Assembly (NCBI RefSeq): GCF_000732925.1
Contig: NZ_CP008953.1
Span: 7,743,001-7,807,000 of the forward strand
Length of the DNA: 64,000 bases
Direction: 5' to 3'
DNA from: Amycolatopsis japonica
GTDB taxonomy: Bacteria > Actinomycetota > Actinomycetes > Mycobacteriales > Pseudonocardiaceae
This document shows positions 57,653-64,000 of the stretch, one piece after another (positions within the stretch are counted from its first letter, which is position 1; each line of letters opens with the position of its first letter). Under the pieces are notes generated by a model, which had not been told where the DNA came from, did not search any database, and worked only from the letters and a program-made list of their open reading frames with translations. Both the position numbers and the translations under genes were made by a program.

Positions 57653-58039
57653 TCACTTGATGGCGATCTTGGCGCCCGCGGCCTCGAGCTTCTCCTTGGC
57701 GGCCTCGGCGGCCTCCTTGTCGACCTTCTCCAGGAGGGCCTTGGGAGCGGCCTCGACCAGCTCCTTGGCCTCCTTCAGGCCCAGACCCGAGACGACCTCA
57801 CGGACGACCTTGATGACCTGGATCTTCTTGTCACCGGCGGACTCGAGAACGACGTCGAACTCGTCCTGCTCCTCGGCGGCCGCGGCGGGGGCGGCACCCG
57901 GGGCGGCGGCGACGACGGCAGCCGGGGCGGCCGCGGTCACGTCGAAGGTGGTCTCGAATTCCTTGACGAACTCGGACAGCTCAAGAAGGGTGAGCTCCTT
58001 GAAGGCGTCGATCAGCTCGGCGGTGCTCAGCTTCGCCAT
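57653..58039 (-). CDS. rplL: 50S ribosomal protein L7/L12
   Basis: L7/L12 forms the stalk that recruits GTPase factors. The 128-residue product has the N-terminal dimerisation domain (STAELIDAFKELTLLELSEFVKEFE), the flexible Ala/Pro-rich hinge and the C-terminal domain (FDVVLESAGDKKIQVIKVVREVVSGLGLKEAKELVE). Length is standard. It is 48 bases after rplJ. Confidence 0.98.
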   Translation of the reverse strand: MAKLSTAELIDAFKELTLLELSEFVKEFETTFDVTAAAPAAVVAAAPGAAPAAAAEEQDEFDVVLESAGDKKIQVIKVVREVVSGLGLKEAKELVEAAPKALLEKVDKEAAEAAKEKLEAAGAKIAIK

Positions 58040-58087
58040 GGTGGCTTTCCTCTCTGAAACGAACTAAAAGTTCGGGGTGGGGGGTGT

Positions 58088-58639
58088 TCAGCTCTCGGCG
58101 GGTGCTTCGGCTGCTTCGGTACCGGCGTTGCGCTGCTTCTCCTCCAGCGCGGCAGCCAGGCGAGCGACCTGGGACGCCGGCGCCTGGAACAGCGCGGCGG
58201 CCTGGGACAGCTTCGCCTTGAACGCGCCCGCCGCCTTGGCGAGCAGGACCTCACGGCTGTCGAGATCGGCGATCTTGGTGATCTCGTCCACGGACAGCGT
58301 CTTGCCGTCCATGTAGCCGCCCTTGATCACAAGCGCGTTGTTGTCCTTCGCGAAGTCGCGAAGCGCCTTCGCGGCGTCAACAGCTTCACCTTCGACGAAG
58401 GCGATCGCGGTCGGGCCGACGAACAGGTCCTCGAGACCCTCGATGCCGGCGTCCGTGGCGGCACGCTTGACGAGGGTGTTCTTCGCGACCCGGTACTTGG
58501 CATTGGTGCCGAGAGCGCGGCGCAGCTGGGACAGCTGGGACACGGAGAGGCCGGTGTACTGGGTAACGACTGTGGCCGAGCTGCTGCGGAAGCTCTCCGC
58601 GATCTCGGCGACGGCCGCCTCCTTGTCGGGCTTCGCCAT
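58088..58639 (-). CDS. rplJ: 50S ribosomal protein L10
   Basis: L10 anchors the L7/L12 dimers to 23S rRNA and represses its own operon by binding the leader. The 183-residue product contains SSATVVTQYTGLSVSQLSQLRRALG and the TPEI-less LFVGPTAIAFVEGE block, ending in an Ala/Glu-rich helix that binds L7/L12. The ATG follows GGAGGCGACC. The leader structure upstream is described separately. Confidence 0.97.
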   Translation of the reverse strand: MAKPDKEAAVAEIAESFRSSSATVVTQYTGLSVSQLSQLRRALGTNAKYRVAKNTLVKRAATDAGIEGLEDLFVGPTAIAFVEGEAVDAAKALRDFAKDNNALVIKGGYMDGKTLSVDEITKIADLDSREVLLAKAAGAFKAKLSQAAALFQAPASQVARLAAALEEKQRNAGTEAAEAPAES

Positions 58640-58680
58640 GGTCGCCTCCTCTCTTGGCTAGTGGTCCACTGGCCTTGAGA

Positions 58681-58731
58681 GCCCTGAAACGACGAAACGC
58701 CCCGGCGCAGACAGGCGCGGGGCGTCAGGGC
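58681..58731 (-). promoter_or_regulatory. L10 leader (autoregulatory RNA) upstream of rplJ
   Basis: On the minus strand, outer stem GCCCTGA with TCAGGGC encloses an inner stem (ACGCCCC with GGGGCGT) and an asymmetric internal loop (TTTCGTCG side). This is the layout of the L10 leader, in which L10 bound to L7/L12 represses the operon. It lies 42 bases before rplJ. The 58732-58900 stretch beyond it shows no gene. Confidence 0.7.
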
Positions 58732-58900
58732 ACACGACGACATGCATCGTGGGCGAGCCTCGTTCCTCCTGCGCGGGTCGCCCGCCCTAGCGGGGCCTTC
58801 GTTCTCCAGGCCGTATGACCAGGAGAAGACCAGCGGTCTTCGGTAGAACCTTGACAAGGGTACGTGACCCTCTTCCGCCCTCCGCACGGACCCCCTTCCG

Positions 58901-58928
58901 GAGCGCGTTTAGCGGGCTAAACGCGACC
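58901..58928. repeat. Interspersed palindromic element IPE-24
   Basis: Left arm GAGCGCGTTTAG, centre CGGG, right arm CTAAACGCGACC. It lies 40 bases upstream of the plus-strand membrane protein gene, between divergent genes. Confidence 0.85.
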
Positions 58929-58968
58929 GGCGGAGTGCGCGGGTGGCCTCGCGAGGCATCATGGTGAC

Positions 58969-59814
58969 GTGGCGGAGCAGCGTGATGACGGAAAGCCGGG
59001 CAGCGAGCCCGGCACGGACATCGAGCCCAAGGCGGGAGGTCAGCCCGCGCCCCGGCTGGATGAGGAGCAACTGCGCCAGTTCCAGCAGTTTCAGCAGTTC
59101 CAGGACTATCTGAAGTTCACCGAGGCGCAGCAGCAGGGCCTCGTGCCGTCACAGACCACGCAGCCCGTGACCCAGCACTACGGCGGGCAGCCACCGGCGC
59201 CTCCGGGCCCGCCGCCCGGCGAACTCGTGCACGCCCCTCGCCCGCGCATGCCGCGCTGGCTGCGACGTCTGGGCGGGAAGCTCCTCGCCTGGATCATCGT
59301 GATCGTGCTGCTCTGCGTCGGCGCCACCATCGTCTACCGGCAGATCTTCCCGAGCGACGCCGGGCAGGACACGGCGACGTTCGTCCAGGGCGGCGGCGGC
59401 AAGCACCACACCAACCAGGTGCTCTCGACCAATCCTTGGGAAGCCGTGCGGGCCATCTACGACACGATCGGCAAGCCGTACCCGCCCGCCACCCGCGTCG
59501 AAAAGGTCTGCCTGTCGATGAGCGAACAGGCGCAGGCCCAGTTCGCCCGCGACCTCGGCTATCCGGACTGCGCGACCGCCGTGCCGGCGCTGAACGCCAA
59601 GGTCACCGACATCACGCCGTACATCTACGCGGTGCGCCCGATGTCGAGCGTGGTCCCGCGGCAGAACCTGACGATCCACTCGTGCTGGTACAACATCCGC
59701 GGTGGCCCTCTCCTGGGCAGCTTCACCCTGCAGGAAGTCGAGATGGGCCAGTGGCTGATCACCGGCCACGCGAACTCTCCCGACCCCTGCCCCGCCCCAC
59801 CCACCGGCAACTGA
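58969..59814 (+). CDS. Single-pass membrane protein with exported domain
   Basis: I do not recognise a family. The 281-residue product has a disordered N-terminus with a glutamine/phenylalanine repeat (QFQQFQQFQDYL), a proline-rich part, then one helix (LLAWIIVIVLLCVGATIVYRQIF, about 105-127). The exported domain has four cysteines (KVCLSMSE, YPDCATA, HSCWYN, PDPCPAP), probably two disulfides, and the block VTDITPYIYAVRPMSSVVPRQNLTIHSCWYNIRGG. The GTG is the first start after the last stop. It stands alone between divergent rplJ and a convergent hydrolase. Confidence 0.7.
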   Translation: MAEQRDDGKPGSEPGTDIEPKAGGQPAPRLDEEQLRQFQQFQQFQDYLKFTEAQQQGLVPSQTTQPVTQHYGGQPPAPPGPPPGELVHAPRPRMPRWLRRLGGKLLAWIIVIVLLCVGATIVYRQIFPSDAGQDTATFVQGGGGKHHTNQVLSTNPWEAVRAIYDTIGKPYPPATRVEKVCLSMSEQAQAQFARDLGYPDCATAVPALNAKVTDITPYIYAVRPMSSVVPRQNLTIHSCWYNIRGGPLLGSFTLQEVEMGQWLITGHANSPDPCPAPPTGN

Positions 59815-59834
59815 CCTGCACGTCTTCCCCCACA

Positions 59835-59863
59835 GATCGCGTTTAGCCCGCTAAAGGCGACGC
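59835..59863. repeat. Interspersed palindromic element IPE-25 (degenerate right arm)
   Basis: Left arm GATCGCGTTTAG, centre CCCG, right arm CTAAAGGCGACGC. First of four copies packed into the 164-base convergent gap. Confidence 0.8.
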
Positions 59864-59871
59864 GCCCGCCA

Positions 59872-59900
59872 GATCGCGATTAGCCCGCGAAACGCAGGTC
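59872..59900. repeat. Interspersed palindromic element IPE-26
   Basis: Left arm GATCGCGATTAG, centre CCCG, right arm CGAAACGCAGGTC. Confidence 0.9.
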
Positions 59901-59908
59901 CGCACCCG

Positions 59909-59937
59909 GATCGCGATTAGCCCGCGAAACGCAGGTG
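59909..59937. repeat. Interspersed palindromic element IPE-27
   Basis: Left arm GATCGCGATTAG, centre CCCG, right arm CGAAACGCAGGTG. It differs from IPE-26 at one position, which suggests a recent local duplication. Confidence 0.9.
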
Positions 59938-59946
59938 CGGGCGCCG

Positions 59947-59975
59947 GATCGCGATTAGGGGGCTAAACGCAGGTC
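59947..59975. repeat. Interspersed palindromic element IPE-28
   Basis: Left arm GATCGCGATTAG, centre GGGG, right arm CTAAACGCAGGTC. It lies 3 bases beyond the hydrolase stop. Confidence 0.9.
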
Positions 59976-59978
59976 GCG

Positions 59979-60743
59979 TCAGAGGTCGTGCGAAGTCAGG
60001 AAGCCGGTGAGGGCGGAGCCGAAGGCGGGGTGCATGACGGCGGCCATGTGATCGCCGGGGACGCGGACGAGGCGGGCGCCGGCGATGGCGGCGGCCAGGC
60101 GTTCGGGTTCCGCGGCCAGCGGATCGGTGTCCCCGGCGAGGATCAGGGTCGGCACGGCGATCGCCGTCAGGTCCAGTTTCGGATTCGCCGTCCCGCGCGC
60201 GACGGCCGCCAGCGCGATCCGGTCCGCCCGCAAAGCGTCGGCTAGCGCCCGGAAAGGCGCCGAAGACGGCGGAAGCGTCGAAGGGTCCGAAGCGAGCAAC
60301 GCCTCGCTGATCGCCTCAGGCGTGACGACGCGGGTGTCGACGCCGCCGAAGTCGACGATCCCTGACCCGACCCCGCCGATCGCGAGGCACCGGATCCGCG
60401 GGTCCGCGGCCACCGCGCCGAGTGCGATCATCGCGCCCATCGAGTAGCCGACCATCGACACCTCGTCGAGCCCCAGGGAGTCGAGCAGCGCCGACACGTC
60501 ACGCACCATCGCGTCGTCGCCGTAGCTCGCCTCGTCGTGCGGTTTCGCCGACCGCCCGTGGCCGCGCGCGTCCAGGCTGATCACGGTCAGCCCCGCGTCC
60601 TGGAGGGTGTCGACGACGCCGGGAGCGATCCAGTTGGCGTTCGTGTCCGCGGCGAAGCCGTGCTGCAGCAGTACCGGACGCCCACGGCCTTCCCACACGG
60701 TGTAGCTCAGCTGAAGCCCGTCGAAGGACGCGAAGGTAGGCAT
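59979..60743 (-). CDS. Alpha/beta-hydrolase
   Basis: A cytosolic alpha/beta-hydrolase of 254 residues; substrate unknown. It has the oxyanion HGF (LLQHGFAADTN), the nucleophile elbow GYSMGAM, the acid region LILAGDTDPLA and the catalytic histidine in VPGDHMAAV. The ATG (MPTFASFDGL) follows GGAGG at a short distance of 2 bases; a TTG four codons upstream (60755) is possible. The stop is 3 bases from IPE-28. Cap-less type, perhaps an esterase or lactonase. Confidence 0.85.
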   Translation of the reverse strand: MPTFASFDGLQLSYTVWEGRGRPVLLQHGFAADTNANWIAPGVVDTLQDAGLTVISLDARGHGRSAKPHDEASYGDDAMVRDVSALLDSLGLDEVSMVGYSMGAMIALGAVAADPRIRCLAIGGVGSGIVDFGGVDTRVVTPEAISEALLASDPSTLPPSSAPFRALADALRADRIALAAVARGTANPKLDLTAIAVPTLILAGDTDPLAAEPERLAAAIAGARLVRVPGDHMAAVMHPAFGSALTGFLTSHDL

Positions 60744-60763
60744 GCCCTCCAGCAAACACGAAA

Positions 60764-60798
60764 AAGGGGCGGCCCCGCCGTAGCGGGACCGCCCCCTT
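60764..60798 (-). terminator. Terminator hairpin after rplA
   Basis: Stem AAGGGGCGG with CCGCCCCCTT plus inner CCCCGC/GCGGGA pairing around CGTA, about 22 bases after the rplA stop, between rplA and the hydrolase start. Confidence 0.8.
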
Positions 60799-60820
60799 CT
60801 CAGTGATGTCTAACTCAGAC

Positions 60821-61534
60821 TCACGCGTCCTCGGAGAGGAGGTTGCGGGTGCGGGCCGGGTCGACCGGGACACCCGGGCCCATCGTCGTGGAGATCGTGA
60901 CCTTCTTCAGGTAGCGACCCTTCGCCGACGACGGCTTGGCACGCAGGATCTCGTCCAGCGCGGCCGCGTAGTTCTCCACCAGCTTGTCGGTGTCGAACGA
61001 GGCCTTGCCGATGACGAAGTGCAGGTTGGCCTGCTTGTCCACGCGGAAGTTGATCTTACCGCCCTTGATGTCCGAGACGGCCTTCGCGACCGCGGGGGTC
61101 ACGGTGCCGGTCTTCGGGTTCGGCATCAGGCCACGCGGGCCGAGGATGCGGGCGATACGGCCGACCTTGGCCATCTGGTCCGGCGTCGCGATCGCGGCGT
61201 CGAACTCGAGCCAGCCACCCTGGATGCGCTCGATCAGTTCGTCCGTGCCGACCACGTCCGCGCCGGCGGCCTCGGCCTCGGCGGCCTTGTCACCAACGGC
61301 GAAAACGATGACGCGAGCGGTCTTACCGGTGCCGTGCGGCAGGTTCACGGTGCCGCGGACCATCTGGTCGGCCTTGCGAGGGTCGACACCGAGGCGCATG
61401 GCGACCTCGACGGTGGCGTCCATCTTCTTGGAGGAGGTCTCCTTGGCCAGCTTCGCGGCCTCGAGCGGGGCGTAGAGCCGCTCGCGGTCCACCAGCTCAA
61501 GAGCCTGACGGTAGGCCTTGCTGTGCTTGGGCAT
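60821..61534 (-). CDS. rplA: 50S ribosomal protein L1
   Basis: L1 forms the stalk that moves deacylated tRNA and in E. coli represses the L11 operon. The 237-residue product contains ETSSKKMDATVEVAMRLGVDPRKADQMVRGTVNLPHGTGKTARV and the family signature ILGPRGLMPNPKTGTVT. It is 81 bases after rplK. Length is standard. Confidence 0.98.
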   Translation of the reverse strand: MPKHSKAYRQALELVDRERLYAPLEAAKLAKETSSKKMDATVEVAMRLGVDPRKADQMVRGTVNLPHGTGKTARVIVFAVGDKAAEAEAAGADVVGTDELIERIQGGWLEFDAAIATPDQMAKVGRIARILGPRGLMPNPKTGTVTPAVAKAVSDIKGGKINFRVDKQANLHFVIGKASFDTDKLVENYAAALDEILRAKPSSAKGRYLKKVTISTTMGPGVPVDPARTRNLLSEDA

Positions 61535-61615
61535 TGCTTCTGTCCTTAACTCTTCAACGGATCAGTGTGGTGTTGGAGCCAGCACTGGCTCTCCCACGGT
61601 GGTGCTGGGTGGAAC

Positions 61616-62050
61616 TCAGTCGACGACCGTGATGCCCATCGAACGGGCGGTGCCGGCGATGATCTTCGCGGCCTGGTCGATGTCGTGCGCGTTCAGGTCG
61701 GATTCCTTGGTCTTCGCGATGTCGCGGACCTGGTCCCAGGTGACCTTGGCGACCTTGGTCTTGTGCGGCTCGCCGGAACCCTTCTCCACGCCCGCGGCCT
61801 TCAGCAGCAGCTTCGCGGCCGGCGGCGTCTTGAGCTTGAAGTCGAACGTGCGGTCTTCGTACACGGAGATCTCGACCGGGACGACGTCCCCGCGCTGCGA
61901 CTCGGTCGCGGCGTTGTAGGCCTTGCAGAACTCCATGATGTTGACGCCGTGCTGACCCAGCGCGGGGCCGACCGGCGGCGCGGGGTTGGCCGCACCCGCC
62001 TTGATCTGCAGCTTGATGATCGCCGCAAGCTTCTTCTTCTTGGGTGGCAT
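61616..62050 (-). CDS. rplK: 50S ribosomal protein L11
   Basis: L11 forms the GTPase centre with 23S rRNA and is the thiostrepton site; it also senses stalled ribosomes for RelA. The 144-residue product contains KLQIKAGAANPAPPVGPALGQHGVNIMEFCKAYN, with the proline-rich drug-contact turn (PAPPVGPALG) intact. Length is standard. It is 78 bases after nusG. Confidence 0.98.
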   Translation of the reverse strand: MPPKKKKLAAIIKLQIKAGAANPAPPVGPALGQHGVNIMEFCKAYNAATESQRGDVVPVEISVYEDRTFDFKLKTPPAAKLLLKAAGVEKGSGEPHKTKVAKVTWDQVRDIAKTKESDLNAHDIDQAAKIIAGTARSMGITVVD

Positions 62051-62076
62051 TTCGTTTGTTCCTTCTTACTGACTTG

Positions 62077-62109
62077 AGTCCCCCGCACACCTGCCAGTAC
62101 GCGGGGACT
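62077..62109 (-). promoter_or_regulatory. Hairpin in the nusG-rplK spacer
   Basis: AGTCCCCCGC pairs with GCGGGGACT (one bulged C) around a 14-base loop, about 27 bases before rplK. Likely a leader or processing structure for rplKA. Confidence 0.45.
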
Positions 62110-62128
62110 GCCGGCCGTCTGGCGGCCG

Positions 62129-62983
62129 TCAGATCTTGGAGACCTGGTTGAACGACAGCTCGACCGGGGTCTCCCGGCCGAAGATCGACACCAGGACCTT
62201 CAGCTTCTGTCCGTCCACGTTGACCTCGGAGATCGTCGCGGGCAGCGTCGCGAACGGGCCGTCCATGACGGTGACCGACTCGCCGACCTCGAAGTCCACC
62301 TCGACCGCGGGGGCACCCAGCTGCGACTCGGCGGAAGCGGCCTCGCCCTTGCCGGGCTTGGCGGGGGCGGCCGTCTCGACCTTGGGCGCGAGGAACTTGA
62401 GCACCTCGTCCACGGTCAGCGGCGACGGACGCGACGTGGCGCCGACGAACCCGGTGACACCCGGCGTGTTGCGCACCGCGCTCCACGAGGCGTCGTTCAG
62501 GTCCATGCGGACCAGGATGTAGCCGGGCAGCACCTTGCGCTGCACCTGCTTGCGCTGGCCGTTCTTGATCTCGGTGACCTCTTCGGTCGGGACCTCGATC
62601 TGGAAGATGTAGTCCTCGACGTCCAGCGTCTGGGTCCGGGTCTCGAGGTTGGTCTTCACCTTGTTCTCGTAACCCGCGTACGAGTGCACGACGTACCACT
62701 CACCGGGAGCGGCGTTGAGTTCCGCGCGCAGTTTGGCGACCGGGTCGACGTCCTCGTCGGCCTCGGGCGCGGCGGCGGTGTCGTCGTCCTCGGTGTCGTC
62801 GGTCTCGACGGACGCCTCGTCGGCCTCCGCGACATCTCCGGCTTCGTCGACCTCGTCGCCTGCGGCGGGCACCTCGACGGAGTCCAGGTGCTCGGACTGC
62901 TCGTCGCCGAGTGCCGCGTGCACCTGCTCGTCGGAAAGCTCGGTCAGCTCATGACCGGCTGCTGTGCCGTTCTCGGAGGTCAC
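62129..62983 (-). CDS. nusG: Transcription elongation factor NusG
   Basis: NusG binds RNA polymerase and links it to the ribosome or Rho. The 284-residue product has an extended acidic N-terminus of about 90 residues (EQSEHLDSVEVPAAGDEVDEAGDVAEADE and similar), then the NGN domain (GEWYVVHSYAGYENKVKTNLETR) and the C-terminal KOW domain (VGESVTVMDGPFATLPATISEVNVDGQKLKV). The acidic extension is typical of actinobacteria. It is 78 bases after secE. Confidence 0.97.
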   Translation of the reverse strand: MTSENGTAAGHELTELSDEQVHAALGDEQSEHLDSVEVPAAGDEVDEAGDVAEADEASVETDDTEDDDTAAAPEADEDVDPVAKLRAELNAAPGEWYVVHSYAGYENKVKTNLETRTQTLDVEDYIFQIEVPTEEVTEIKNGQRKQVQRKVLPGYILVRMDLNDASWSAVRNTPGVTGFVGATSRPSPLTVDEVLKFLAPKVETAAPAKPGKGEAASAESQLGAPAVEVDFEVGESVTVMDGPFATLPATISEVNVDGQKLKVLVSIFGRETPVELSFNQVSKI

Positions 62984-63061
62984 GTTCCGTCCTCTCAGTT
63001 GATCGGTTGCCGTGGCGCAGAGGCCACCGTGCGGCGCCCTCAGACACCGCGAACGGCTGCC

Positions 63062-63508
63062 TCAGCTGCCGAAGACGGCACCGACGACCTCTTTGAAGGC
63101 CAGGTCGAGGCCGCTCACCAGCGCCACCATGAACACCACGAAGACCAGCACCACCGCGGTGTAGGTGACCATCTGCTTGCGGTTCGGCCAGATGACCTTG
63201 CGCAGCTCGGCCCAGACCTCACGGATGAAGCGCATGAGCCGGGCGAAGATCGACGCCTGCTTCGGCTTGCGGTCGCGCTTCGGGGTCGCCGTGCCTTTGG
63301 CGTCCTTGGACTTCTCGGTCTTGTCCCCGGCCTTCGCCTTGCCGGCGGGGCGGGTCTTGTCGTCCGACTTGGCGTCGGCCTTACCGGACGGGCGCGCGGA
63401 CGCACGGCGCTCACGCCGGGCAGCGGCGGTCACCGGGCGGGACTGCTCGTCGGGCTTCTGCCCGGCGTCGTCCTGCGCCTTCTCACCGCTGGCGTCGCTG
63501 TCGCTCAC
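63062..63508 (-). CDS. secE: Preprotein translocase subunit SecE
   Basis: SecE stabilises SecY in the translocon. The 148-residue product has a long, charged, disordered N-terminus and ends with the conserved FIREVWAELRKVIWPNRKQMVTYTAVVLVFVVFMVALVSGLDLAF, one membrane helix. The GTG (MSDSDASGEKAQ) follows AGGAG with 5-base spacing; the open frame continues 20 codons upstream. Between tRNA-Trp and nusG, the conserved actinobacterial order. Confidence 0.95.
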   Translation of the reverse strand: MSDSDASGEKAQDDAGQKPDEQSRPVTAAARRERRASARPSGKADAKSDDKTRPAGKAKAGDKTEKSKDAKGTATPKRDRKPKQASIFARLMRFIREVWAELRKVIWPNRKQMVTYTAVVLVFVVFMVALVSGLDLAFKEVVGAVFGS

Positions 63509-63541
63509 GACCACTCCTCCGCCTTCACCAGTTCGCTTACG

Positions 63542-63614
<73 letters not shown>

Positions 63615-63820
63615 TTGGAACCCCGATGCTCTGGAGCTCCCGAGGACGCATTCCATCGTCCCCACCGCCGTGGCGGGGATGACCGTAGTGCGTTCCGAGA
63701 CCAGAAGTCTACGGCAACCCCCGAACAGCTTCGCAACCGCGCCCCTCAAAGCGGCGCGGAGCAGCCTTCCGCGGGGAAACTCCCCCACGGCCGACCCCAT
63801 GATCGTGCCACGATGTCGCC

Positions 63821-64000
63821 ATGAGCGCTCCCGCACCCTCGCCTTCGCCCGCCGCTCGCGTTTCGGCCCGCATCGGCGGCATCACGCCGTCGGCCACGCT
63901 GGCCGTCGACGCGAAGGCCCGGGAGCTCAAGGCGCAGGGTCGTCCCGTGATCGGGTTCGGCGCGGGGCAGCCGGACTTCCCCACCCCGGCCAACGTGCTC
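63821..64000 (+). CDS. PLP-dependent aminotransferase (partial, 3' end outside window)
   Basis: The visible 60 residues (MSAPAPSPSPAARVSARIGGITPSATLAVDAKARELKAQGRPVIGFGAGQPDFPTPANVL) match the start of class I/II aspartate aminotransferases: SATLAVDAKARELKAQG and GFGAGQPDFPTP are the family N-terminal block. The catalytic lysine lies beyond the window. The ATG follows the CGATGTCGCC stretch with a weak ribosome site. Divergent from tRNA-Trp, as often seen in actinobacteria. Confidence 0.85.
   Translation, partial: MSAPAPSPSPAARVSARIGGITPSATLAVDAKARELKAQGRPVIGFGAGQPDFPTPANVL

Noticed and set aside
58932..58968. Repeat IPE-24 as the promoter of the 58969 gene
   Set aside because: No -10 or -35 match; position upstream of one gene is not evidence when most copies lie at 3' ends.

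Overview
The window is about 64 kb of high-GC actinobacterial chromosome. Gene order, GC-rich third codon positions, frequent GTG starts, a complete Mce (MlaD-type) import operon, an EspC/WXG100-like export cassette and an LAxTG cell-wall anchor together suggest a Pseudonocardiaceae genome, most likely Amycolatopsis or a close relative. The genus is an inference from style and content; no database was searched.

Layout, left to right. 1-3786 (minus): infA, rpmJ, rpsM, an unrecognised 61-codon ORF, rpsK, rpsD, rpoA and rplQ (cut by the window edge). 4298-6977 (minus): secY, adk, map. 7300-8730: a frameshifted LysE-type exporter and an orphan membrane protein. 9064-18718 (minus): the S10 and spc operons from rpsJ to rplO. 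19130-23455 (minus): rpsL, rpsG, fusA, tuf. 24160-27050 (plus): an EbfC-like protein, an EspC-like protein, a WXG100-type effector candidate and a membrane-anchored partner. 27112-34209 (minus): an acetyltransferase, an MmpS-like protein, two small secreted proteins, a large membrane protein, a secreted beta-propeller and a serine hydrolase. 34387-36147 (minus): an LAxTG surface protein. 36317-43820 (minus): rpoB and rpoC. 44468-45634 (plus): an orphan protein. 45750-57155 (minus): mkl-yrbEA-yrbEB-mceABCDEF and two Mce-associated proteins. 57653-58639 (minus): rplJ, rplL. 58969-60743: a membrane protein and a hydrolase. 60821-63614 (minus): tRNA-Trp, secE, nusG, rplK, rplA. 63821 to the end (plus): the start of an aminotransferase.

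The core of the window is translation and transcription machinery, nearly all on the minus strand. Translationally coupled genes share 1- or 4-base overlaps, and most operons end in GC-rich hairpins. The accessory genes sit in the gaps between these operons.

The most unusual signal is a family of 28 interspersed palindromic elements (IPE) of about 28-30 bp. They occur only in gaps between transcription units and at gene 3' ends, never inside an operon. Each has two arms drawn from a few interchangeable types around a 4-base centre (CGGG, CCCG or GGGG). Five genes take their stop codon from an IPE. Other notable points are the 61-codon ORF between rpsM and rpsK, a leader element shared by the S10 and S12 operons, and a nested inverted repeat upstream of the mkl-mce operon.
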